Positions 34,101-49,100 of a stretch of 64,000 nt of DNA are shown one piece after another (the first letter of the stretch is position 1; every line of letters begins with the position of its first letter). The translations under genes were made by a program, and so were the position numbers. Source of the DNA: Pelecanus crispus (taxonomy: Eukaryota > Chordata > Aves > Pelecaniformes > Pelecanidae); NCBI RefSeq assembly GCF_030463565.1, contig NC_134643.1, positions 74,769,721 to 74,833,720 of the forward strand. Reading direction: 5' to 3'. The notes under the pieces were generated by a model, which searched no databases, was not told the origin of the DNA, and saw nothing but the letters and a program-made list of their open reading frames with translations.

Positions 34101-37100
34101 CCAAATAAATTGCCTCCCCACCAAGCCACGCTTAACATTTACCCTTACTGTTATTGTGTAAGATGCCCCGTCCTTAGAGAGATCAGGAGGGTGATACATA
34201 TCTCTGTCCTTCAAAGCATCAGTAGCTTTGGCATCTACCTGAAATTAGCAGTGGCTGATAGCAAGTTCAGTTTATATCATTATGTCTCATAAGAAATGGA
34301 CAAATCAGCAATCTAGCATTTCATAAGAAGTAGGAGAAATATTGACATGGTTATTTGGGAAAAGAAGAGGTGGAATGTAAAAATTGTTTAAAAATAACTC
34401 ATGAAGCAAAGCCTTCTGTACTACCTGATTTTAATCACTGTCAATTTCTTTCACAGATATTTCTTGGTGCATTGTCTTTTGTTTATTTTGCTAAAGCACT
34501 ATCAGGAAGTTATCTAAAAAGTACTATCACACAAATTGAAAGAAGATTTGATATCCCTTCCTCTTTGGTTGGTGTTATTGATGGCAGTTTTGAAATTGGT
34601 ATGTGCTGTAGAAACCCATTTTTGTTTTCAGAAAAAACAGTGATGCAATTTGTTATGAAAAATGATTGTATGAATCTCCTTGAACCACTGAAACTGAGCA
34701 AGATTCACCTAGTAAAAATCAGCATGACTGTCAGTATGATTACATTAGCTGGGATAGGGCTGCTAATACAAGCAATTCAACATTGTCCTAAATATTTTGT
34801 GATTTGATAACCTTAGTTTCTGGCTAATTAATACTAATACAAATTTTGATTGCTGAATGAGAATTTACCTGTACAGACTTCCACTTTCTCTCTCCTTTTG
34901 TCAGCAGTCCACCTCCTCTACAAGTGTTTATCCTTCATGATTTATTTAGCACCAAGAGTACAAACCTCTGACTGTAATCTACCTTCATTGTCCAGTCCAT
35001 TCCCTTCCCTCTTGCACTAAGCTTTCCAGTGTGACATTGTCTCTTACGGTTTCAGATTACTGAATTTATCTCATGGGTGTTCAGTGGACTGTGGTATTCA
35101 TGGGAATGAAATCTTAGCCTGAGTGTATAAAGCTCTGTTTGATTCCCTCTTTTCCTGCTTTCCTCGTTATTTGTTCTTTTCAGCTGGCACAATCCTTCTC
35201 CTCTTTTCCAGCTGCTTACCCAAAAGTTTATGGTTTTTTTTATCACGGAAGGCATTGGGCTCCTGTAAGAATGCCTGGAAAGTGGGAGAAACACCAACCC
35301 CATGCAATCAGCCCTCTCCCTCTGAAATTTCTGCCTATACCACACACTAGGGATTGTTATCTTAGGGGATCTCTTATCAACAAGCCATAAAACCCAGTTT
35401 TCCTTTTGTACTCTCAAAGGGAACCTCCTAATCATAATTCTTGTAAGCTACTTCGGAGCGAAGCTTCACAGGCCAAGAATAATTGGAGCAGGCTGCTTAA
35501 TTATGTCAGCTGGAACATTCCTAATTGCGATGCCCCAGTTCTTCATGGGACGGTAAGTGCAAAGTGATTGGTATTTTCCAGCTGGGCTATGCGCACTGAA
35601 TGTTAGCTTGCTAAAATATTTAGGGATTGATGGTGAAGATGCCCATAGAAATAGGCATATGTGAATGTGGTTACTCAATTTAATATTTTTTTGTGAAAAG
35701 ACTTATTACTGTAGAGCAAATAATTTAGCATATATGCTATTCTCAGCTGTAATCAACTTATCGTTTTATTAGTCTGTGATCTTGATCAGCCACATTTTGA
35801 CACAGTTTAAGAACTGTTGAAGCTTCAGTGGTGAAGTGATGACTAAACTCAGGAAGACAATCTGAGTATCAAACACAGGCTAGAGGATACACCCACTGTC
35901 TCTTAGTACAGATTCATGCGTCATAGCAGAGCAAAGTGCCTGTTAAACTGAAATGCATCACTGTGACACAAAGAGAACTGAAGGGGCAATTTTCATGTAC
36001 TACCACAGTATAAACCCAGTTCCATTTATCCCCTGTAAAGCATCATTGGCAACACTGGATGCAGGTGAAGCTTGCATTTAAGTGCTATGGGCCTATCTTC
36101 CATGGTAGTAACAGATCTGTTTGCTTTTTCTTATAAGTTGGGACAGTAAAAAATAACTTTGGTTTATAAACAGATATCGGTATGAAAGATTCCCTTCCAC
36201 CATCAATTCGACTGTTAGCATCTCCCCATGTCTGCAGGATAAAAGCCAAAGTCCACTCTCAGCCTTGGAAAAATCTCAAGCAAAAATAAATGCAGGTGAG
36301 AATGATCTCTGTTAAATATTGTGATAAGCACACTGAAATACATCAAAAGGCTCCCAAACACTCATGCAATAGTTTATTAGAATGCAAAAAATAATAAATG
36401 GGAATCAGACAGATCTTTTCCACAGAAAAGTCAGATCTACTGGCTGGGACAAATTTATTAAAAACAAATACATAGCTGCCACTGCCCACTGACAAGAGTT
36501 TTTTCAGCCTGCAGCCTTTCCTCCAACCTTGCTGTCTCCTCCAACAACTTTCTGTTGCTTTGTGGCTTGCAGAAGTGCCAATCTCCCATGGGGACCTTGG
36601 AAAGTCATGGTCTTCCCTCTGCCGGGAAATGTGCCTTTAGATCCTCAGCCCACTGGAAATAGCAGCTTACCTCTCCCAGCCTGCAGACCCCCTTCTTGTT
36701 TCTCTCCCTGCCCGCTGACCCCATTTTGCACACGACAAAGCTGTCTCCCCTCTGGGTGCATTGAGCTCCTCATGGGCAAGGGGCCTTCCTCCCTGATGCC
36801 CAGCCATGAATAAGCTGTGGAAGTCCAAATCAAACCCTCTGTATGTCACAAAATATGTGTATGTTTGCATCTTCATACCTGTGGATTACATGTGACTGGT
36901 AGTGCTCACTATCATCAATGTTTCCCAAATCTTTCCATTAGGAGATCCCTGTTTTGGTTAGAAGGAAGTGAAAAAGGTTTCCAAATGGGATGTGGCAACA
37001 AATTTATAAAACTGACCAACTTCTAATATCTTTGACTGAAGCAGTTCATGCTAAACATATGTCCATCTCAAGCTGATGGGGTTAAAATTGCCATCCCCAC

Positions 37101-40100
37101 ACCGCACAAAACATTTTTCACAGTTTTAATACTGGTTTTCCCATGAGAAGTATTTTAGAAGTCCTGTGCATTCAGTGTCAAACTGTTACAAAAAACACAT
37201 CATTGTTGTCTCTCTTGTGATGTACTCAGGATGTGAAAAAGAAGCAGGCTCATCCATGTGGATCTATGTTTTACTGGGAAATCTTTTGCGTGGAATAGGT
37301 GAAACTCCTATCCAGCCCCTGGGAATTACATACATTGATGATTACGCCATTGAAGAGAATGCTGCCTTATACATTGGTAAAATAAAATATTTTTTTTATC
37401 CTAATGGAATTTCCCCCAGAGGAAACTGAGTCATTCTGAATAATGGAATGCGTGTTATTGAATTTGCTTCCCCTGACTGGGTTTTTTTTTTTGCAGAATT
37501 TCCAATAATAAAGTTTATTTAACAGTCATGTACACTCAAGGGACCAAGTTCTCCTTTAATTATACCAGCACAGTTCCATTATCTTAATTTGAGGAAAGAA
37601 TTTGACCTTAGGTTCCTGCTGTTACCCTAATCTTCCTAATTCTTCTGGATGTGGACTGTTGAGCCTCTGTGCACATTGAGTTCTCTGGAAAGTGATAAAA
37701 AACATGTACTTTTTTAAGCACTTAAATAGAATTTCAGCAGGCACTCAAAACATTCCCTCCAGATTTAGCTAGAATTATAAACAATAATGTTGAGGCTTTA
37801 AAAAGTTGGTATCACTGTTTTCTTATTGTGTTCATTGCCTGAAGACTTTCTGCACATTCACCTGAAATATTACCAAAAAATCCTTCCCCATCAGCTTCTT
37901 GTATTGACAAGTTTCCAGCCTGGCAAAAGGCAAACACTCAGGTTCTCTCTGTAAAAGATTCAGTCTTCCAGATTTCCAGATCAATTTTGAAAATTCAAAA
38001 AATTCAGAAAGTTTAGCTGAGGGTGTATTGAAACATGTTAATATGGGGTACCAAAGCAAAGTGATTTTTCAGCCTAAACCCCTTCAAATTTTTCACAATT
38101 TAAAGTGATCAGTTAAATAATTGGCATTTGCTTTTGAGTTACTTTAATCTAGTCAGCTAAAGAGTTTCTAGCAATTACAGATTGGTGCTGCTATTGAGTT
38201 AGGCCATTAAGTTCCCTGACTTTTTTTCTTTTGGGCTGAATTTCAGTCTTTAATTGGATGATAAAAAAAGTCAAAGTGTCAATGCAGTGGGGGAAATTTT
38301 ATTGTTGGCTTTTTTCTTCTTGAAAATGTTCTAACTTGTGTAATCCATGTGCCAAAGAGCAAAGGTTGGCTCAGTATTTTAAGACTTGTTAGTCATCACA
38401 TGTCATACTTTGCTGTTAGATGCAGCAAGAACCAGGGCTCTTTTAACTCAGAAGCGTAACAGTCCCCTGTTTTCTATTGCAGGCTGCGTACAAACAGTTG
38501 CAATTATAGGGCCAATATTTGGCTTTCTTCTAGGATCCCTGTGTGCCAAACTTTACGTTGACATTGGCTTTGTAGATCTGGGTAAGTCAGAAAACTCAGG
38601 TTTTACAATTTCAGCCAGGCTCCAAAATGTCTGGTTTAGGCCAAGAACTATCTATTTATCTTCTAGGCACAAGAGGCTAGCAGGGGTAGAGCAGGCACTT
38701 TATGAAATAAAAAGGATGACAGCAATGCAATGCCCCGTGCAGAAAAGGACAGCAAGAAGGATGGGTATGGAGGAAGTAGGAGGCCTGACTCTTCCTCAGC
38801 CGCAGCAGGTCTGTGGCTGGTGCCCCCAAAGAATATGCCCTGGTGAGAAGGCTCTGGGGGGACGGCAGGCACCAGGAGGAGGCAGGACTGAGGCTCAGGA
38901 TTCTGCCAAGACCTGTGTGCGTGCATTTTGTAGTACACTGTCATTGCCTAGAAAAACAGTCTTGCAATGGGTACCAGGGCTCCCAATTGCCTTCCTCCTA
39001 AGAAAACACCTTCCACCTCATTTTTCTCTGGCACTTTTGTGCAGAACAGCCAGACTGGGAGAAAGTGTGTGGCCACCTGGACTACCCCATGTCCTGGGCC
39101 TTGCAGCCTCTCTGGGGACATGCGAGTGGCACAGCTGGGGACCCTGTGGTGTCAGAGGAAGGCTGCTGCCGTGCCACAGGAATCAGCAAGTCCTTATTGC
39201 CTCCCCCCAATTGCTCCTGCAACACCGATAGAGACACATAGCACACCTAAACCTGGCGAGGTGGGGGTGGACTCCTCTGCAGAAAGTCCCTGCAAAATCG
39301 TTTTCCTTGTTATCAGCAAACATTCTCGAAAAGCATTTATTTGTTTCTGCTCTTTTTTTTTTTTTACTTTCTCCAGACAGCGTAACAATAACTCACAAGG
39401 ACGTGCAGTGGGTGGGAGCCTGGTGGCTGGGTTACTTAATAGCAGGTGTGATTAGCGTTCTGGCCGGCATCCCCTTCTGGTTCCTGCCAAAGCACCTCCC
39501 GAAACCAGAGAGTAGAAAGGACTCCAGTACCTCTTCTGAGCAGTCAAAGTTCATCACTGAGGATAACAAGGACCAACACAAATCTTACCAGCAACAAGTG
39601 AAGATTGCTGAGATGGCAAAAGGCAAGTCACTAGAGTTTCTTTCCTGACCATTGAGTCTCACTCTCACTAGCTTTTATACTTTACACTTTCTGAGGCCAA
39701 GTTTTAATGGCCTTATAAATAATTTTTCCCTCAGATGTCACTCTCCACCTAACTAGGGTGCACAAAAATGGTCTTGTCACTGTTGCCTGGAGCTGCTCTT
39801 GCATGCAGAATTTCTCCAGCTGAGATTGGTAAAATTATGCTAGTGGCCCAGTAAATGTCATGAAACTCTGCAAAAAATTCTCATTCACAGATCTTGACTG
39901 TTACAGAAGTGGGGGTCATAAATACAACAGTCTTGGTTTCTGCCAAACCTTTTTCTTTAAAGTCAGTCATTAGAAAAACACAGACAATACCTGATCAGAA
40001 TAAGGATGGGCACAGACTAGATGCAGCATTTTAGGGGCTATCCGGATTTAGACGTGAGCTGTTTTGCGCAATTAATTTTCCTTGGCTCTGCTTTGCCAAA

Positions 40101-43100
40101 AGCATTTTCCCTCAGTACTTGAATCTGTAACTCAATATGTCTGTGCTTACTATCAGCTGTGCTGAGCTCCCTCTGCCCCCAGATTAAGCTAAAAGATACT
40201 GTGGCTGTTGAGGACACATAGAAACCAAATCTGTCTTGTTTTATGATCGAAAGAAGATATCTAAAATAATATGTCTCTCTTCTGGAATATTGACGCTTAG
40301 TATTTTGCTCCACTGTTCCCCCATCCAGAAATGAGGGAACATCATGGGACTTCATGGATTCCTTCTGAAATGTCCTGCAGTCCTTCTTGGAAGGTGAAAA
40401 CACGTTGCAAAGCATTGTTCACAGCAGTTATTCTCTTTCTGACGTGGTTGTAATTTCTGCCATTTTGTTTTGCAGACTTCTTGCCATCACTGAAGAACCT
40501 CTTTGGGAACCCAGTTTACATTCTGTATTTGTGTGCAAGTATCATTCAGTTCAATTCTTTAATTGGCATGGTGACATATAAGCCAAAGTATATTGAACAA
40601 CAATATGGGCAAACATCTTCAAAAACTAATTTTGTTATAGGTAATGCTATATCTGCTTCTTGATGCCTTAAAAATGGACATTTTAGGAGTGGTATATATA
40701 TACATATAGGGAAAATTGGATTTTTTTAGGATATGTTTATTTCTTCTCCTTCCTTGTCTGGCTTTAAGTAGTAGCTCATAGAAGGTAAGTTATTTCATTT
40801 CTACTTTAGCACTAGTTAGCTCTGACTTTTTCTATGTAAGTGTTACTGCAAAAGATTTCACTGTTTGATACTTTATTTCCCATTCTACTGGAAATCTGAA
40901 AAATATTGTATGTACATCACAAGAGAATAATTGAAAAGTGATTAATTTTAAAATACTTTACATAAATCTGTCATCAGACAGATCTGTTCCCTTGCTGGCT
41001 TCCCTTTTATTTCAATGAAACAAAGATCAATTCAGTGAGTGCTGAAGGAGTGACCATAAAGTAACTGTGACATTGCCAGTGATTTCTTACTTTCTGAAGA
41101 GGTTGGTGTTAAATAAAAGGAAGTCAAAGTCGTATCAGTGATCACATTAAAAACTTAACATTATCTCAGTACAATGCTGGTGAAGGAAAAATAGATATTT
41201 ATGCCCTAATTTTACCTAAGAGCCTTTCTCTGTCATGAAGTTAGCCTCCCAAGCCCTCATGTACAGCACAGGAGAGAGAGATGCCAGTTCAGCCTTTGGG
41301 TATCGAGGTGGCCATTTTTGGAGATGTCTTCAGGATGGTGAACTTCACTGCCCAGTTGCTGAACCTGCCAGCTTGGGTTCAGTTCCTGAGGTCCAGGGAT
41401 TCAATAGCATTAGACAGCAAAGAGGTTTACATCCATCCAATACAGAGGGAACTGCCTCGTTTCAGAGCAGCATTAGTTGCGCAGCAACAGAGGTATATAT
41501 ATGCAGAAAAGCTGTATTGATCCATTGTGCTATGTTAATTCTTTGAAGATAGAGGCTGGAATTTCCTGGCACGAAACTCCTAAAAGCAAGGAGAAATCTT
41601 CAAGCATAGTTGATGGCCAGAGAAAGTCCAGAAAACAATCCCTACATTCAGTACAGTACTTCTCATTGTATTTAAAGATTTTCTGGAGCTAAGCTTTCAG
41701 GTATGTGCAAACTGAGTGAGGATTAAGATCCATCTGATTTCACAAAGTGTAGGGACTATATCCAACAGAGAATGTGCGATGGCTTGGCTAGGAAAGGATC
41801 CTGGCTGAGTGGCCATCCCTGCAATAAGGTGTTTCACCTTCCTCTTTTACCGCTCTCTCCCAATCCACCCTTGCTAAGAAACTAACAGTCGCTATTTGCC
41901 TTTCCCTACCTCTTTTCTTCTTTCTTCTTTCTTCTTTTTTTTTTCTCTTTTTTTTTTTTAAAAGAAACAATTACTGTCACAATTTCTCCGATAGATGTAA
42001 GAATTGTTAGAGCAATTTGAAACACTGTAACAAAAAAAATCAGCTGGAGGTCATAAGAGGGTATTTTTCAGTAGTCACAATCCAAGGAATGTGCAAGAAA
42101 ATAAAATGGCACCTGCTGTGTTTATATGGTTTTCCTTAAATATACACACTTCTTCCCCACCCCCCAATGCCAGTGTCAAGCAATAGAGTTGCTGTAACCT
42201 GTAAGGCTATGAGACAAAGGCATGAACAAAAGGGGTATGTAGGAATGGGCAGGCAGCGTGTGGGTACTCCGGTGCATCACACAGCTCCCAGTTTCAATCC
42301 CAGTCTCCTCTTACAAGCAAAAGAGAACAGGGAAACCTGCAGCTTCAACATGTTTGGATGGGGCACCCATATAGATTATATAGTCCCTCTTAATTACACA
42401 TGCTGCAATTTGAATGCTGCTTCTAAATCGCCTGAAGTACTATTTTCATGCATGTACAGAGTGAAAAATGCTACCCCAGTGAAGCTTTCTGAAGCTCACC
42501 GGTAACTGAGCTAGGCTCATGTACTCAGCCAAGACACTGACTTCTGGTTTTGCTAGATGGAATAAGGCTTTTTCTAACATCAAACTCCCCTACCAGCATC
42601 TCTTCTAAGTACTGATTTTTTTTTTTCCATGCGTACAGGTGGATCAAACACTGACTCAAGCCAGAAATTCAAGGGGTCCTAGCCCATTTCCTAGTACGGA
42701 GATTAGACTCCGATGTCATAAACTAGGCTTTTATATCAAGTCGTTTGAAATCAAGTTCTAATACTTCCAGTCCCCTGAATAAACTGCTGAAACTTCATCT
42801 GCCATTTGAACGCATGTGTGCTTTGCTACTTGCTTGTGTGTTGTACGCTCGCTCAGCTCAGCCCCGCTAGGTGTCAGCATGAATTAAAAGCTGCAAACCA
42901 CATACACAGCCCTGGGCAAGGCGGGATTTAATGTTCTGGAACTGGCTGGTAAAACTGGGAAAATAATTTTCAGTAACAGTGAAATCCCACAAAGGACACC
43001 TTGCTTGCTTATGCAGTAACTCTGGTGGTGGTCTCTATTTACATCTTTTTTGCATGTACTGAATGGGATTTTTTTTGGGGGCTTGTCGTCCATGTCTATC

Positions 43101-46100
43101 AGTATGGACACTTATTAGAGCAAACCTGTCCAGGTAAGGAGTTACCGTCACCCAATTTTACATGTTTCCTTCAATGCTCTTCCACTTGATTGCCTGAAGC
43201 CTGGTGCAAAAAAAGAGAGCCCATGGAGTATACCTATCTTTTTGTTGTTGCAACACTCACCTAGGGGAGCATTTCAACAACCAAACCCGGATAAATTCCC
43301 TAACTCTCCTGGGCACAGAGATGATGACATATCGCTGTGTCTCTCCCTCTCAGAGACTTCTCTAAGGGATCATTCATTTCATGGCTGAATAAAACCAGAA
43401 AAAGCAGCTCTTGGTCCAGATTTCATAACACTGTAGATAAAACTGGATTTGCCCTCTAGGAATGAGCAGTTCAAGCTCCTCCTGTCAGTGGCAAAGGGAA
43501 GGAGAGAAGCTGCCCTGGAAAAGCAGAGTGGGGCAGCCCCAGAGAGTGGCCCCTGTTGCTCCTGCTGTTGCTATATTGGTGAAGGACACAGGGAGGGTCT
43601 ATAGGAAAGCCCCAAACTGTGAGGTGGGACTGTGGCTGTCTTGGTTGCCCTAAGCAGCGTGACACCCTAGAAAAATTCTCTGTGCCCAGAGCAGCTCTTG
43701 TGAGAAATGACACTAAAAGTATTTGAATTAACTCTACAATGATCCCTCCACTGACAAACTAACAGTGGAGAAAACCACCTAGCTTAAGAAATTGGAAGAT
43801 CATTATCTAAACCTTATACATAATCTCTCTCTTTCAAAGACCTAGCGATGAAACATTTCCCTGGGAGCAAGTTTTTAAAAGTGGTCCCAGCACCTTTCTA
43901 GGGACAATCAAAGTCTGGACAAATAAAACGCCCCACTTGAAGATTTTTCATATTTTGCTGCTTCATCTTATCACTGCTGCTGGTTTTTGTGGCTGAAGAG
44001 GATGGTTCATTGAGCTGGGGTTTTCATTAATACATTTTTTTCTGTTTGATTTCAGGTCTTATCAACATTCCTGCTGTGGCCTTTGGCATATTCTCTGGTG
44101 GGCTGATCATGAAAAAATTCAGAATCAATGTTTTAGGGGCCGCAAAACTCTCCCTGGGATCATCTTTCTTTGGTTACCTTTTGCTCCTCTCATTATTTGC
44201 AATGGGCTGTGAGAACTCGGATGTGGCTGGCCTGACCGTGTCGTACCACGGGTATGCTGGGAAGGGCACGCTTCAGCATAAAGTGCTATTGCAAACTGAA
44301 CTCCTTCCTCATTTTATTCCACAAAGTATATATTGTTGAAAAGAGAATGACTGACCTAAATATGCTTCCCAGAAATTTGGTTCAAAGCAGTGGAAACTGC
44401 TCCAGCTATTCCAGCGGGCATTGTGTCAGAACCCTTTCGTGATTGTTGCTTTCAGCCCAGAGGGGTTTATGCCACAAGTGCAGATTATTTTTCTGATTAC
44501 TTTTTAATTATTATTGCCATGGGACCCATCCTTTCAGCCTAGAGATTTCTGGAAATGTGAGAAGCTCGGTAGTAGGGGTAAGATTCAATTAATTGTTCCT
44601 TGCCTCCATGTGCTGCCGAACAACCCATGCAATTTAATGGCCTCTGAACCCAAAACTTAAGGATTCATGGATTAACCATGAGTTAGCCATGATGTTAGCC
44701 ATGAGGTATACCTGAGGCTAGCACTTTTTGGTCACTTTTGCCCATGCTATTACTCTGTAAAGTTCACTTTTTGGGAGGAGTTTCCAGCACCAACTCCACA
44801 GCAGCCCCAGGAGCTGCTCTGCTGGTGACTTTGGCAGCAGCTGGCTGAAGTTGGCAGCTGGCTGTCATGCAAGGCATCAGACTCTCAGTTTGGATGAATC
44901 CCATTCTGATCATTTCCTCACTAACATCTGCAGTGACCATGTCCCATGAGTAACTCGGTCCCCTCTTTGCCACTGGAGTAATCAAGCTTTTTTGTCCAGT
45001 TTTGTTAAAACTGCATCAGGCCTCAGATAACTAAAATCTTGGACAATCTGAGAAAATGCAGGAAAAGAAATTGTTGGTTGTCCTCCTTAATGAAGTAGCT
45101 ACTATCTCACAGTAGGTGGTGTTGATATTGCGAAAACTTTTTGATAACAGAGGAGTAAGAATTTGCACTGTTGCGTGGATGTGAAGAGAACACCTTAATG
45201 GACTACAGACAGAAGGTCAGCCAGGTGCACCTGGCAGAGAGTGTAACCCATGATTTGCTAATGATTTCTTCCACATCTGCTAGAAAATGTCATTGCAATT
45301 TCTCTTTTTCCCCAGAACTAAAAGAACAACTAATAATGAGCAAGCCCTGTTTTCAGACTGCAACTCGGGCTGCAAATGTTCCAAGAATGACTGGGACCCC
45401 ATCTGTGGGGAAAATGGAGTTACCTACATTTCCGCTTGTCTTGCTGGTTGCCAGGCGTCCAACAGCAGTGGGAAAAACACTGTAAGACAATCTTTTGTTT
45501 CCATATGTGATGCGGTAGTTTTCCTAATACAACCAGTTCTGTCAGAGTAAGTGGATTAAAATTGAGTAAGATGTCCTCTCCAGCCCTAAACTCCTCAGGA
45601 TTTTTTAGCAATCTGCCACCCGCATTTAAAACTTTCTCAGTTGCTGTTTCCAGCAGAAATCCCAAGCAGAGAATGTAGGAGGGTGGGGTCTTTCAGCTGT
45701 TGGCTACCAAAACTGTTTAAAAAAGCCACTAAATACATTCATCAGCAGTAGATACTTTCTTTATAAATTTCTCCTTCAATGAAAAAGCCTTTTCCTTTTG
45801 AAAAACATTTTCCAGTTTGGATTTAAACTGTCAGCTACCCTAAAAAGCATGATGTGGAATTCCTGAACATCCATTTCTCCACTGTTTAGGTTATACAATT
45901 TTGCCTGCTCTCTTCCAGGTATTTTTTAACTGCAGCTGTGTGGGAACCTTGGAATCTCCTTCACGAAGTTCCTCAGCTGTGGTGGGACCATGTCAAAAAG
46001 GAAATGAATGTCCAAAAATGTTTCTGTATTTTCTAGGAATATCAGTTATCACTTCATATACTTTGTCAGTTGGTGGCACACCCGGATACATACTGCTTCT

Positions 46101-49100
46101 AAGGTAAGAATTATTTCTGCTAGCATTGCCAAATGTTTTCAAGGTGTTTTGACACGTGTAACTGGGTCTTCCTCCCCCTCTAGTATTGTGAAATATTTTC
46201 AGCTATGCAAGGTGACTTTGAAAATATTTTTTTTTTACTATTGAAAGGCATCCTCATAATCTAACAATGAGTTTTCTACCATTGAAGCAACAATGTGCTT
46301 ACGATTATCTCTACCAGCAATACCTTTCTGGTTTTAAACATGATATAGGAGGCCTGGTTATCATTTATACCAAATCCCACTTCCTTTAATGTCTTTTACA
46401 TTACCAGAATGGTGTTAAATGGCCTCCATGAAAATGGAAATTAGCTCTGCATGTGCCAACGTGTGTACGTGTATGCTTATAGGTAGCCAGTTTTCCTCAC
46501 TTGCTATGGATACTGATGCACAGCTACACAGAGGTGATCTAACCCAAACCCTCCATATACGCTCAACTCTTCTCCTCTAGTCCATTTTATTATTCCGTAT
46601 AATTGTTCTCTCCCAGATTTCTCTCTTCAAAGCAAAGATAGATTTAGCAGGGGATGGGGTTTTTTTCTGTCGTAATAATCACGGGTTTATTAAATGCTTG
46701 TCCCAAGAGATTGTTCCAATACATATTAACTGCTGGAACTATTTGTCCATCACTGAGTGTAAGCTTTTAAGCTAATTTTAGAAAGTGCAAAAAGGAATAT
46801 AATACTTCCTGCAATTAATCTGGATTTTTGTCAGCTTCTTGCAATTTTTGGATTCTAAGTGCTGCTCCACTTTGTTTTGGAAAGTTTTCTTTCTCAGTTT
46901 CTCTTTCCAAATTATTTCCAGATGGGTACATTCTACTTCTCAAACAAAACAACAGTAAATACAGTTCAACTAACCTTTATTATTGTTGTGTTTTCTTACC
47001 CCAAAATTCTCTTTGGTTTTGAACGAAATTTTCTGGAACAGGCCCTGTCTCATTGCCAGTGTCATTATATCACATGGAAAAAACCAGTGCTAGAACTGGC
47101 TGAATATGGGCTATATGGAAAAACCTAAATAAAGAAATGTAACTTCAGCTATGGTTCCAGCACAGTCCTTGAACCAGAAGCATTATTCACACAGAGACTT
47201 TCAGAAATGGTTGAGGTGAGGATCCTTCTCCACTGCTCTCCACAAACACTGCCAGTGAGGTATATGCCTTAAACCATATAAATTGCATAGCTTTCCCCAC
47301 CCACCTTGTAGGGTTACCATTGAGTACTGCAAAAACACATGGCATCTCTCTATCTCTCTCTCTCCCAGGAGTCACTCCAAGAAGAACAATTATATTATAA
47401 TCCATTTTAGACAATTTTTACTGAAGCTTATGCACTACTGAAACTGTCCATGAACCAAGAGGAGGATGATTCACAGGTCGAGAGCTTGTAGCAAGGCCTT
47501 CAGGATTTCCACCAGATATTCCTCTCTGGTTGCTTCTGACACAGGAGGATTTTTTGTTGTATAAATACGGGCATAGGGCTATGCAGGGATGCAGTCTCCT
47601 TCCCCTTTCCCTCTGCATGATATCCCCTTTCTATCCATAAAACATATCATAGAAAATGTACAGATATGGTACCACACAGGGCCTTGAAACTATCATTGTC
47701 ATGCTCAACCTCCTGCTTTTCATCGTGTCTCCACTGCAGAAGTGTCTGGGAGGAAATGTTCATAGTTGAACACCTACGAGCTTAAATCACACAGAGTTGC
47801 CTGCACTTCTCAGCCCTCAGAACTTGCTCTCATGGGACTTAATGCTTAATGGATTTATTCAGAAAAGCTTAGAGAGGTTTTCAATAATGATACTAAAACA
47901 TTTTGTTGTATGAAATCGGCAAAACAGCTTTATTGGTTCTGCTTCAGAGGTTTTATTTCTGTTGAAAATCATTTTACTTTGAGAGCCATTTAATTGAAAC
48001 TGAGAAGTTATGTGTTTTTCTGCTGGATTGAAGGCACCCAAACCTGATGTGCAGCTAAATAAAACATGTTTCAGTAAGTTTAATCCTTTTTTTTTGTTTT
48101 TCCCTCTGCAAATGACCTGTGGGCACAATTCCACTTTAAGCTCAAACTCACTTTTCTGAAATCCATCACTGACTGGCTTTCCCTGGAAATCTGTCTAAAC
48201 TGAAAGTGTGCTTCTGTTCCCAGAAAGAAAATAAATGCTCTTTGAAAACAAATAGTCCCAAGGTCGAATTGCAGACTTCATTAAGTATTTTTTCCAATTA
48301 CCTGGTTTTAAAATTTTTCACTATTCAGTCAGCTCTGATAAGATTCCAGCACTTAAGCAAGCTCATGTTTTCAGATGAGCAGATATTGTTGCACCTGCCA
48401 TGGAGCACAAATACAGCTAAATCCCTAAAAGCCTATAAGATTTAGTGACATTTACTTCAAGGGTTTACATGACTGAAATCACTGAAATATGCTTACAGCT
48501 AGTGACCAAGTCATTTGCTGAAATGTCTTTTTAGTGGTATTAGACTAATTATAATTGCCAAGGAACTTGGGAAAGCCCTGAGGATTTGGAGAAAACCCCC
48601 TGCAATTCAGATAGCTCTTATTCAAGCACAAGCTATTAATAGCAGGTGATTAGGCAGTGAAAAGGAAGTCTCAGATCTCCCTGAGAGGTTTGGCTCTCAC
48701 GTAGGATCTCAAGAACTCGTGTTTCCGTGCAAAGACAATACAAATGCTCAGACAATTTTTTTTCCATCTGAAAGAGAAGATTTTTTTTGCATAATATAAA
48801 TCCATAGTAAATATCCAGTTATTGGTTTTATTTTCCACTTTTTGCTTTCTATATCCTCATGTTTGGTTAAAAGGACTTCTAGGCTGAGGCTTGCTTGCAT
48901 AGCATGTATCTGATAGGAGGGCAAAACAGTGTTCTTCCAGCTCAAAATCGTATTACATTGATGCCTGCATAGATGGCAGTGCCTGTATAAGCCACAGTAT
49001 AACAGACTGTATGATGATAATCCCTGATCAGGGCATTAGAGAATAAAGCACTCCGATTACAAAATGAGATGCACACAACGATTTTTTGACCGTGGTACTT

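Noticed and set aside
39628..39629. GT at 39628 as the donor of SLCO1C1 coding exon 7
   Set aside because: It would shift the frame at the next exon and add residues not seen in the family; the GC donor at 39623 keeps the frame.
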